Origin: Amoebophrya sp. A120
Lineage: Eukaryota; Sar; Dinophyceae; Syndiniales; Amoebophryaceae
Direction of reading: 5' to 3'
Assembly: GCA_905178155.1 (NCBI GenBank)
Contig: CAJINV010000005.1
Span: forward strand, 1,576,438 to 1,640,437
DNA: 64,000 bases
Shown piece by piece: positions 10,101-18,372 of this stretch. The notes beneath the pieces are model-generated. The model was given only the letters and a program-made list of their open reading frames with translations, searched no databases and had not been told where the DNA came from. A program made the translations under genes and the position numbers. Numbering within the stretch: the first letter of the stretch is position 1; each line of letters starts with the position of its first letter.

Positions 10101-13100
10101 CCTCGGGCGCTTGTGCCTTTTCCGCGCGACGTTTGTGCGCGGAATGCTTCTGCGTGCTGCTTCGAAGATCGCGGTCTTCACGTACTCGGCCTTCCCTTCG
10201 ACGGTTGCTGGGGGTGCGTTTTGTGCTAGGAAACGCCCGAGGTCTTCCCGGTATAGCGCCCAGTCCGCCCGCTTCAGGTTCAGTCTTGTGCGCCTTTGCA
10301 CGACCGGCGTGGGGTCGCGCCACAGCGCGGGGTCCCAGGGTAGTTGCGTCGGGTCTTCCGGTAGGAGCGCCCCCTCTTGTGCGGCGCCGGTGCTGCTCGC
10401 CTCTTGCACGACCTCCGCCTTCGTCCCCTTCTCTGTGCTGGTGCTCTCCACGGCCCCCGGTAGGCCCGTGTCCTGTGTTGCTGTTGCGCACAGTGCCGCG
10501 ACTGCGCCGGACGCTAGACACAGCACCGCCCCGAGGCCGGGTAGCGAGCGGAGTCGGTCCTGCTTTGCTGGCGGCGTCGTTGTCCCCTCGGCGGCGGCGC
10601 GTGCTTGCCTGTGCTTGGCCGCGCGCAGCTCCCGGATCCGCTGGAACTTTTCTTTTCGCAAGGCCCTTTTCTGACTGCCTGTCAGCTTCACCCCGCCTTC
10701 GGGGGTCTCTTTCGGTGTTTTTGGGTCCTGTCCTGGCCCCCCTCCTTTGGGAGCCTTTCCTTGCTTTGCTGTCGTTGCTACTTCTTGTTCCTTTGCCACC
10801 GCTACGGAGGCCTTCCCCTTTGCCTGGTGTTCTTTTGTCGTCGGGCGGATCAAGTCAAACACCAGTGCTGCGTGGTCACCCCCTATGAGGACGACGCTCG
10901 GCCCGGTCGGGTCGACCTCGGAGGCCGCGGTGTGCAGGCCTGCTGAGAGCAGGACTACGTCTGGCGACGTTTGGGAGCACGGCCGTGTCGCCGCTTCCGG
11001 GGTGTAGAACTCCAGGGCCTCCGCCCTTGCCCAGTGTTGTACTGCGCTTGTTCTTGGTTCCTGGGTGTGGTTCGCGTCCCAGGAGATTGCTACTTCTACG
11101 TTCGCCGGGGCTTCTACGTACGGGAACGCCGGCAGCCCCGGGGGCGTGTACACTCCCGCGGACACGGCCCACTCCTCCCCGGTTTCGCAGTCGAAGATTG
11201 TCGCGCACGTTGCTGCGACATTCCTGCCCGCGGTGACTGTGACCCTGCAGCCTTCGTTTGACCGCATGGCGCCCCGCAGGCTCTCGTGCTTTATCGTGGC
11301 CCCGCCACCTCCTATGCCGTCCGACGGGAAGACGTCTACTACTTCCCACTCCGGAAGATGTCGACTCACGAACAGCTTCAAGTACTCCGCGTCGCACCAG
11401 ATTTCCTGGAGATGGCAGAGCGTCGCTTCTTGGAACTCTAGCGTCTCCCGTAAAGCGGCGCCTTTTGCCGCTGCAGCCTCTTCGTTGCTCGCGTTGAGCG
11501 ACTGCGCGTTCCACTGTAGGACGCGCGTTGCGCCCTGCACCAGTGGGCGCTTGTGGTTCGCGTCGTACTGGCTGCTCTCCGGCTGGGGCTTTTTCGGTGC
11601 CGGGTGTTTCTGGTAGCGCGTGATCTCCTTCTGCCGGTTGATTTCCGGCATCAGGAAATGCGTGCACTCGGGGTGCGCTTTCGCTAGGTGCTTGCCAAAC
11701 GAGTCCACCCGGTGCTGGTAGCCGCTCGCCCAGTCACACCCCGGCACTGTGCACTTGAAGCGCCTCTCGTTTGCGTTTTTCTTCAGCGTGTCCTTCACGT
11801 CTGCCAGGACGCACAGGTCGTTGACGTGGTCGGCCGCGTCCTTCACCGGCACGATCTCGCACTCCTGTGCGCAGGTCTGGCTCGGTGGCTCCTGTGACGT
11901 GGGAGCCAGGGAGCCCGCCCCCTGTGTCCCACTCCTACTGCTACTACTGCTACTCGCTACGCCTCCTTCTTGCGTGCTCGGAGTTGTCTTCTCCTGTGGC
12001 GTTGGCGCCAGACCTGGGGGGGGGCGGATTGTGCGTCGCCGCACTTGTGCTGCCTGTCCGTCGTGTGCTGCACCTAGCTGCTCGCGCAGGCTCGCGTCCG
12101 TCGGGCCTTGCCCGGGTTCGCTGGGGCGGGTTCGCGTTTTTCCCCCTTCCCCGGCGCCCTGGCCTCCTGCAGCACCCGTTCCCACTGGCTGTGCTGTCAG
12201 CGTCGGTTCGCGGGGGGGTGGTGGCGGCCCCGTTTGGGCGCTTGCTGCTTCGCTCGCCCCCGGCAGGGTGCGTGGCTGCGGCTGCGTCTGGCTTGGGTGT
12301 GTTCCCGGCGCTCTGCCTTGGTGTGCCTCGGGTTGCGGCTGCGGCTTGTTTTCGTGCGCCTCTGCCCCCCTCGCCCCTAGCGCCCCGTACCTGCGCACCG
12401 CTGCATTGCGCAAAGCTTCTGCTGCCGTGCTGAGGGCGGTGGTCACTGCGTTGTGGCACACCGCTATCCCCGCGAAGAGGAGCGCCACCCCTAGAACTAC
12501 CATCGGCAGCGACAGCTCTATGTCGTGCCGGTCCGACAGCCACCGGCGGTACGCCTGGCGCTGCCGCCTTGCCTGCTCGATGCGGAGGTCGAGCGGCTCC
12601 CCGTTGGGAAAGGTGAAAATATTTTGATCATCTTCATCGTGCGGCACAAGTCCGCGTCGCGCCTTCGTTATGCGACCCGTGTTTATTGTGCGAAAAGCAG
12701 CGGCGTCTCTTTCCTGTAGCAACGCAGCGGCGTTGGGGATCTCGGCGACTTCGGCGAAGGAACTCGGACCGAACTCCAGGGCCCCCGGGCTGTGTTGCGT
12801 GCTCGCCATGCCAAGTGCCGCCAACAGCACTGCCCCAACCAGCACCAGCACCCAGCGGTGCGTGATCAGCGCCCAGAAGAAGCTCCCGCCTTCTGCGGCA
12901 AGTGCGACTACTCCATCACGGACGCTCGGCGCGTACCTGTCCATCCGGGGATGGGTGGGGAGCCGCTCTATGGTGGCAGGCCAGTTCGGGAACTGCTGCG
13001 CAGGATGGCCCGGCGGGAGCGGGGGGTGTCCGAGCTCGGGATGTTGCCTGGGGGTGGGGTTCTGCTGTTCTACGACCGGCCGCTGTGGTGCAAGTGCCTC

Positions 13101-14366
13101 CGCGCCTGTTTGCGCTTTCACCGGCTGCACCTGCGGAGGCAGGCGTTGGTCGCAGATCGGGATCGTGGACGCTCGTGCTGCAGCTTGTTGGCCTTGCTGC
13201 TGGGGTTGGTGCTCACCCTGGTGTTGTGGGTGGCTCTGCTGCGCAGCCTGTTGCAGGCGTGTGTCGGTGCTGCTCTGTGCGGCTTCGTCGCGTGCCTTGG
13301 CAAGATCTTCTACGGCCTTGCGGACTTCCCGCAGCTGCTCCGACAGTGTACGAAGGTGCTCAACGTCAGTCCCCTCCCCGGTCAGCGCGTTCCTGGTGAT
13401 GAGCGGCACCGCTATCTCCCTGCCTTGCAGCTGGCCCAGGAGCTGGCAGATGTCCTTGTGGTTTTGCTGGAGGGCGGGAACAACACCTTCGTCACCCGCT
13501 CCCCCTAAAGCGCCGGCGCCTGACTGTGCGAGCTGTGACATGGGCCCGCCTATGTTGACAGGCAGGGACGCGCTTGGTCTCATTGGCTGGAGCTGTTGCT
13601 GCTGCGCCGCAAGGAGTCGCTGGACTTCTTCCGCGGTGAACGTTTGCTGCGGTGGGAGAACTTGTTGTTGCTGGCCCCCGTAGAACGTTTGTTGCGATGG
13701 GAGAACGAAATGCGGAGGCGCTGGGCCTCCGGCAGGGAATTGTGGATGTTGAGCCGGCACGGCCGGGTTGCTGGCCTGGTGGTATGCTGGGCGGTTTTGC
13801 AGTTGCAAGTTTTGGAGGAGGAGATGGTCTGCAATGGTTGGCGGTCCCACTCCGTTCGCGGCGTGGTAGATCCCTGTCCCCCCAAAGCCGGTCGCCCCCC
13901 CGCCTGGCGGGCCACTGTACTGCTGGCGCGGGAACAGGTTGCTTAAATGCGCTTCCAGACTAGGACCAGCGTGGGGGCTGGCATACGCCGTCGTGGCGAT
14001 GTCGCCGTAGCCGTAGCTACTGTTGCTTCCCCCACCCCCACCATGATGGCTGCTGCTGTTCTCCGCTCCCATCGTACTCCCAAAGCCGCACGGGTTGCCG
14101 GCTTGCTGTCCAGCTATTGCACTGCTTGGCTGTGCTCCAAATTGGGTCGCAGCAACGTTGGAGCAGGGACGTTGTGCAGGTTGCCAGCTGCTGTTCCCGT
14201 TCTGCCAGTGCTGCGGGAGTTGTCCTTGCTCTGCTCTCATCCCCGTCTGCGCCGCTACAGGTCTGTACTGTTGCTGCGCGGGATACTGTCCCCACTGCTG
14301 GAACTGTCCAGTCGTGTGGCCCCATGCGGGGGCATCGCCGGTGCCTCCTTTTCCTCCTCCTTTCAT
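7167..14366 (-). CDS. LINE ORF2: endonuclease, reverse transcriptase, RNase H
   Basis: One uninterrupted 2399-residue ORF. Residues 1-480 are Gln/Gly/Pro-rich. Two hydrophobic segments follow near 502 and 615 and a third near 1273. A C2H2-type finger (CTVPGC...H...H) lies around 870-900. An apurinic-type endonuclease domain spans about 945-1190, with LQWNAQSL, LQEIW, SWDANHT, SPDVVLL and GGDHAALVFDL. Reverse transcriptase spans about 1620-1850, with FLDLSSAFERV, QGVPQGTCLGP and YVDDLAL. RNase H (about 2100-2230) has YCDGS, ETER, CTDSQS and GNVVADHLA. Near 2320 is a Cys-His knuckle, CALCGAPC...H...C. The domain order fits the I/Jockey/Ingi-type LINEs that carry an RNase H. The enzyme would nick target DNA and prime reverse transcription there. 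The long N-terminal half and the hydrophobic segments are unusual for the family. Confidence 0.9.
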   Translation of the reverse strand: MKGGGKGGTGDAPAWGHTTGQFQQWGQYPAQQQYRPVAAQTGMRAEQGQLPQHWQNGNSSWQPAQRPCSNVAATQFGAQPSSAIAGQQAGNPCGFGSTMGAENSSSHHGGGGGSNSSYGYGDIATTAYASPHAGPSLEAHLSNLFPRQQYSGPPGGGATGFGGTGIYHAANGVGPPTIADHLLLQNLQLQNRPAYHQASNPAVPAQHPQFPAGGPAPPHFVLPSQQTFYGGQQQQVLPPQQTFTAEEVQRLLAAQQQQLQPMRPSASLPVNIGGPMSQLAQSGAGALGGAGDEGVVPALQQNHKDICQLLGQLQGREIAVPLITRNALTGEGTDVEHLRTLSEQLREVRKAVEDLAKARDEAAQSSTDTRLQQAAQQSHPQHQGEHQPQQQGQQAAARASTIPICDQRLPPQVQPVKAQTGAEALAPQRPVVEQQNPTPRQHPELGHPPLPPGHPAQQFPNWPATIERLPTHPRMDRYAPSVRDGVVALAAEGGSFFWALITHRWVLVLVGAVLLAALGMASTQHSPGALEFGPSSFAEVAEIPNAAALLQERDAAAFRTINTGRITKARRGLVPHDEDDQNIFTFPNGEPLDLRIEQARRQRQAYRRWLSDRHDIELSLPMVVLGVALLFAGIAVCHNAVTTALSTAAEALRNAAVRRYGALGARGAEAHENKPQPQPEAHQGRAPGTHPSQTQPQPRTLPGASEAASAQTGPPPPPREPTLTAQPVGTGAAGGQGAGEGGKTRTRPSEPGQGPTDASLREQLGAAHDGQAAQVRRRTIRPPPGLAPTPQEKTTPSTQEGGVASSSSSSRSGTQGAGSLAPTSQEPPSQTCAQECEIVPVKDAADHVNDLCVLADVKDTLKKNANERRFKCTVPGCDWASGYQHRVDSFGKHLAKAHPECTHFLMPEINRQKEITRYQKHPAPKKPQPESSQYDANHKRPLVQGATRVLQWNAQSLNASNEEAAAAKGAALRETLEFQEATLCHLQEIWCDAEYLKLFVSRHLPEWEVVDVFPSDGIGGGGATIKHESLRGAMRSNEGCRVTVTAGRNVAATCATIFDCETGEEWAVSAGVYTPPGLPAFPYVEAPANVEVAISWDANHTQEPRTSAVQHWARAEALEFYTPEAATRPCSQTSPDVVLLSAGLHTAASEVDPTGPSVVLIGGDHAALVFDLIRPTTKEHQAKGKASVAVAKEQEVATTAKQGKAPKGGGPGQDPKTPKETPEGGVKLTGSQKRALRKEKFQRIRELRAAKHRQARAAAEGTTTPPAKQDRLRSLPGLGAVLCLASGAVAALCATATQDTGLPGAVESTSTEKGTKAEVVQEASSTGAAQEGALLPEDPTQLPWDPALWRDPTPVVQRRTRLNLKRADWALYREDLGRFLAQNAPPATVEGKAEYVKTAIFEAARRSIPRTNVARKRHKRPRGSAPGVGTELDLALRERGECMRRLALCPPGQKLLWRTALRQATKRVAQAEYSRQDERFADKLAEAEQSTSGAFKLLRELEGRPPPKQHTGALRYAGGYAFKKLACVLAHFYGSHPALDPASEQGAWAKYSNTLATELSPGTPMRLDLDDVEFALRGQKPAGAAGPDDILGAMLKNFTQDGKKLLRDTFSQGITEGVTPEALRLEVCVPVPKPGRPGDLPKSLRPVALTSCLAKVWERAALRRLRAVFQAEGLSLYARNQYGDTPGRSATDHTATLAAAAADSLRKGKRRAACFLDLSSAFERVPIPLFLNGLLRRSAEFKNAARKQEFLLLTRWVRSFVTGRSRVVRFNEEVSQAVPLRQGVPQGTCLGPFVWCSFVDVLLQELAERCPKVQVLAYVDDLALTCEYEESTKSEAQAQLQRALDIVADFCKASNMELSPGKCAYTVFQTEFACELDELSLTGSGEPLVYEACPRFLGVWFDRRLTFSKHYQVISETITKRMAAVRILSRSMHAGTKSVRMFYQLFVESVLAYGLPTYWHGLGAKEKAALNSVQLEGATEILGFPKFRRVNRSCALMTAGLLPLEALYKVEAVALAARAFARPQADGLRQIAESTEADWLTTALGVIEASNAAAATVLPETGALPGVGASLLHEAEEQGRFRAVWQNEGVPSLVDTLQSSDLVFYCDGSVREFQGAAGVFVHGFGIQGGAAWPVGVHTDSFETERMALIAALRGVATKALRTECATICTDSQSNVRALLNPRLRDDLDTELYTATRDALASCRKLVVRYVPGHTGIAGNVVADHLAGYANEPDLQEEGEPITHRQFKTEAKRVVRNALRQDLEDRQHQAETRSKTATTLAATGGWGQDLTADGVERTGQALYYALRFGLLAAEASGEDMPCALCGAPCATTAHFVQSCPVTRPFFEASGVQGLEECKKKWSGTARALTQANELLTPLVGPFPAVRHLCWAGGRSDCAEA

Positions 14367-14372
14367 CCGCAG

Positions 14373-15038
14373 TTACGGTTCCTCCGCCTCGTCCACTGCC
14401 CGTCTCGCCGTGCTACCAGTGTCCCCGACGTGTCGCAGGAGGTCGTTCTCGAGGCGTAAGCGCAGGCTCTCCGCGCGGAGCTGCCTGTTCTCCTCTTCAA
14501 CTTCAAAAATGCGGTCGCGTACTGCGGCCGCCGCTTTCCTCTCAGCCTGCTCCACCAATTGGAGCACTGCGTTGTTGTCTCCGCCGAGGGGGTCGTAGAC
14601 GGTCGACACGATGAACCGCTTCGGGATGTCTGCCCAGGTGGCAAAGACCAGGTCGACGCGGATGAAGAAGTTCTCGCACTTGTCGTCTAGCTCTTCGAGC
14701 AGTTCTGCGAGCCTGTCGCAGAGTTGCCTCCCCTCCACGGTAAACCTCGGCACCGGGGCCGTGTTCGCGAGTTCTGCAACTGCGTTGGTTCTGTAGTACT
14801 GGTAGACGTATGTCTGCCAGCTACCTGCTTCGTTAAGCTCCTTGCGAAGGATGACCACCGGGCAGTAGAAGTACCGGAGCAACACCGCCACGTGGGCGAG
14901 GTTGGACAACGGGGCGCGGGTCTCTAATGTGCCGCTTCGGTGTTCCGCCAGCTCTTTGCTGGTGATGATTCCCTTGAACTCCAGCTCCTCAAGCAGTGTG
15001 CGCGCTGGTCGCCATCTTTTCGACATCAGAGCGGGCAT
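14373..15038 (-). CDS. LINE ORF1-like protein with C-terminal coiled coil
   Basis: A 221-residue ORF starting at ATG 15038, preceded in frame by TGA. It ends with TAA at 14373-14375, only two codons before the ATG of ORF2 and in the same frame. The last 60 residues (AERKAAAAVRDRIFEVEEEN and onward) look like a coiled coil; the rest is not a family I recognise. Position and coiled coil match an ORF1-type RNA-binding chaperone, but no RNA-binding motif is obvious. The close spacing suggests ORF2 is translated by reinitiation or by occasional readthrough of TAA. Confidence 0.65.
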   Translation of the reverse strand: MPALMSKRWRPARTLLEELEFKGIITSKELAEHRSGTLETRAPLSNLAHVAVLLRYFYCPVVILRKELNEAGSWQTYVYQYYRTNAVAELANTAPVPRFTVEGRQLCDRLAELLEELDDKCENFFIRVDLVFATWADIPKRFIVSTVYDPLGGDNNAVLQLVEQAERKAAAAVRDRIFEVEEENRQLRAESLRLRLENDLLRHVGDTGSTARRAVDEAEEP

Positions 15039-15305
15039 CTTGCCAGTGCATCACGTGCTGTGGTCTTGCGTGATCACTTGGGGTTGTTTCTGTGGGTAGT
15101 TGTTCCGCTGGCGCGGTGGTACTGCAGGATGTGGGCGCTAAAGGAAGAAACTGCGCGTCATCGGATTCCGCCCGTGCGGGACGCGAAGCAGGGTGGGAGT
15201 CCGGGCAATGCAGCTCTATCGCCACCAAAAGTGCAAGATGTCCACGCTGCCAGCCTGCGGGCGCCACACTGGTGGCGCGCGCCGTCCGCTGTTCGTCTCT
15301 AGATA

Positions 15306-15387
15306 CGACGGTATGCTCGCCCAGGCTCGAGAAAATGTCGCTGCAAGCTTGAAGAATTTCCGTTTCCGCCCGTGTCTGGAGAGCAAC
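15306..15387. repeat. diverged repeat unit A in retroelement 5' region
   Basis: Recognisably similar to 16084-16167: both contain ATGCTCGCCC near the start and CGTGTCTGGAGA near the end, with the same order between. Start-to-start distance is about 780 bp, consistent with a duplicated promoter-like monomer upstream of ORF1. Confidence 0.55.
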
Positions 15388-15990
15388 ACCTTCACCGGAT
15401 CCGCCTGCTCGCGCAACAAGCTCCCCTGCGTCCTGTCGTCTCTAGGGACAGAAGAAGCGACCGCTTACGCCTAGAAACTGTTGATTTGCGTCAACTGGTT
15501 TGCTATCTTTTCCCGGATTTTCCCGCTTTTCTGCAGTTTCTGGTCGTTTGGCTGGGGTGAGATCGGTGGATTATAGGCGTAAACGGTCGCGCAATCTTGT
15601 TGCGTGCCACGCGACACAGTCGGGCACCTGCAACAAGCTCAGGCTCTTAGAATGAATATGCAAGATCCCCGGCGGCTTTTTCTATCTCTTTGCCCCCTGC
15701 CGCTCTTCTACTTTTTTCGGGGTCTTTTATTTGCGGCTGCGTGTTGGTTGTCCCTTGTTGCCGTCTTTTACTTTTTTGGGATCTTGTCAGTGGGGATCTT
15801 GCTTGCTAGCTACAACGCGTTATACAACGCGTTACTCGCACCTCAATGAAGCCACCTGCTTCTTTCACGGCTGCCGCCCCGCCGTCAGGAGTGCTGCCTG
15901 CTGGTCCCGAGCGTCCTTGCCAGGGGCGCCCGGACTATGACGACCGGCTTTGGCGGTCTCGCTGGTGCGTTTGGTGGTCGTGCGGTGTTG

Positions 15991-16041
15991 TTCGGCACGT
16001 CGCGTCGTAGTTGTTCCGTTCGGCGCGTCGCGTCGTAGCTG
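15991..16041. repeat. short tandem repeat, two 28-bp steps
   Basis: Two near-identical 23-base units at 15991-16013 and 16019-16041 (TTCGGCRCGTCGCGTCGTAG core), offset 28 bp, inside the GC-rich region upstream of LINE ORF1. Confidence 0.7.
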
Positions 16042-16083
16042 TTCAGGCCTTTTACCGTTTCCTTGAGGCGTTCGTCTTCAGAC

Positions 16084-16167
16084 ACGGCGGGATGCTCGCC
16101 CGGAGTCGAAAAAGGCGCCGCTGCGAACTCGAAGAACCCGGAACCCGCTCGTGTCTGGAGAACAACG
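16084..16167. repeat. diverged repeat unit A, second copy
   Basis: Second copy of the unit at 15306-15387. A partial inverted relative (GGCGAGATGCTTGCTCCCG) follows at about 16192-16210. Confidence 0.5.
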
Positions 16168-17199
16168 TCGTGACTGTTCGTCTCCAGACTGGGCGAGATG
16201 CTTGCTCCCGCCCTTCTGCTAAACCGGTACCTCGTCTCGTTCCGGGGGCAAGGGTTAAGAACCGCCCGCCGAGCTTTCGCGTTCCCAGCAATGCGAAGTG
16301 GGGATCTTGTTATTTCCTAGGGCTTCCTGCGCTCTGTTCTGCGTCCCGCGCCACTACTGCCTTTTACCGTTTCCCGGGGCCTAGAAGGACGGTAAATGTT
16401 TGCGGCTGGAGATGGTTGTTTGCTGCTGGGCGGGCTCCGTGGCGAGAAGCGGGTGGCGCAGGGAGCGCGCACTATCGCGGTCGGCCTCGCTGGGGATGTT
16501 TGCTGCTGTTCGTTTGAAGATGTTGCTGGTTTGGTGTGGGTGGACGCGTCAGTTCGTTGCAGCAGAGAATCGCGACTCTGGGGGAAAATCACCAGCAACA
16601 GGCCCCGAGCTCCCCTGTCGCGGTCGCTCGGACTATGTCGGACTGTTCTGGATCACTACTCTCTTGTCGTGCTGCTGGTTGTCGCAATCTTACAATGCGG
16701 CCTGCACGCGTGTTGGAGGGGCTTGCTGGTGTGCGCTAACAGGTTTTCATGTTGGAGAGTGATAACAGAAGAGGAAAGGTAAATCACCAGCTCTAGACCC
16801 CGAGCGTCCTTGCCTTGGTTGCTCGTACTATGACGGTCTGCACTGGTTCACTGGTTGTTATCTTCTGTACTGTTACGCTATTCGTGGACATGCGGTAGTA
16901 GACGGTCTTGCCACGCGTGGGTTCTTGCGTCTCGTCCTAGCTCCTCGGCTTCCATCCACCTGGGTCCGCCTCCGTCCACGGTTTTCTCGCTTCGCTGCTG
17001 CTAGCAGAATGCACTCGCCCACGACAGTGCAGCAACGCGCGAGCAGAACCGCAACGGGAAGAAGTTGACGAAGCGTCGGGACGCAATGAACGAAAGATAG
17101 GAGACAAAGGAAACACGACGGGGACCGGCGTGTAGCAAGGCCGGACTCTAGAACACGCGGGGGCTCATCTTTTCTTTCTAGTACAAGTTCTTTCGATAA

Positions 17200-18372
17200 C
17201 GATATCTGGATCATCCGAAATAGACGCAAACGAAGTTGTTCCGGTGATCTCTAAATAACTTTTTCCGTTGTCTTTTCAGAAATATTATTTAAGACTGATC
17301 ATGTAGGTATTAATTGACGTATTTGCACTTCATCGTCCTCGTCGCCGTCGTATATTTTCTGATGAATAGCAACAGTTTCTAGTGCGTACAGGTGGTTATA
17401 CAGACTCCAGCACGACCGAGCTTCGTCGCGATGATCTGAGCACGACCAGACAACTCGTTCGCGTTTCCGTTTCGCAGCAACTTGAGGCTCGACGCCAACC
17501 GAGAAAGGAGCAGTGAAAGGAGCGCGACCGAGGAGATGCTTGCGGAAACTGATCGTTCGTGGTTAAGTCGACCAGGTCCAGGCACGACCACAACTCACTG
17601 TTTGTGTTTCTTTTGTTGACATAACCGCAAGGATCCTTAGTTACCTCAAGCTCTACGTGACCGAATAACTGCTGGCACTGGTGGAGCATAATTGATCTTC
17701 ATAATCTTACCGAAGTCTACTTTAAGATCATGCTCAGGAGGAGTCACCAGCACTGATGCACGCTGAGAGCAAGATTAAGATTTAGATTTGGATTTCCGTC
17801 ACCGAATTATATCTGATGCTGTTCATCTTTAATCGAGTGAACTGCAGCCAAAGGGCAAGAAGTAGGTGTAGTGTTGATGGCATTTCGTCATTTTCCTTTC
17901 CCCCGACGACAGCACGTCACTCGTTGCCATTTGCCACTTTTCTACAACTACATTCTAACATTTTACAATTTACATACCGTTCTGTGACATTGCTTAGCAG
18001 CCTCGTCAACCAAGTACGTTCGGTTCGATTGTCCTGTAGTTGCGCCAGTTCCTGTAGAAGTTAAACGAAACTCTACTGACAGGTTCTCGTACTTCATCTA
18101 AGTAGAGAAACGTATGGCATTTGAAACTCGAAGATCATCCTATTTCTACTTCATCAATTTTGAAAAAAAAAATGACGTAGCGCGAAGGAATGGCTACACC
18201 AGGAGGCGGATGCATGACGTCAGGCACACGCATATAATAAGCTTAAATTGTACAGCGAAACTTTGACCTTTCTTGAAGCTAGACACGAATCCTGCTGGCT
18301 GCAGTCAATCCTGTGTTGTCTAATGGTTGATGTAATGTATCTTTCGCTCGTTGCTCATATTCGCTTTCCGTT
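17200..18372. other. AT-rich intergenic spacer
   Basis: No credible coding sequence on either strand. It separates the retroelement block from the stop codon of the GYF/FG-rich gene. Confidence 0.5.

Larger units (their letters stand above)
6300..17200 (-). mobile_element. LINE-type non-LTR retrotransposon with long flanking regions
   Basis: A GC-rich block, visibly different from the AT-rich host spacers on both sides, contains two consecutive minus-strand ORFs encoding an ORF1-like protein and an endonuclease-reverse transcriptase-RNase H protein. The limits are estimated from the composition change only; I found no poly-A tail, no target-site duplication and no LTRs. The part upstream of ORF1 (about 15.04-17.2 kb) contains diverged internal repeats and probably acts as the 5' untranslated/promoter region. 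The part downstream of ORF2 (about 6.3-7.17 kb) holds a 31-bp direct repeat. All catalytic motifs appear present, so the copy could be recent. Confidence 0.75.

Noticed and set aside
9893-10888. 331-residue plus-strand ORF
   Set aside because: It lies antisense to the LINE ORF2, is Arg/Pro/Cys-rich low complexity and has no motif; GC-rich coding DNA often leaves the opposite strand open.
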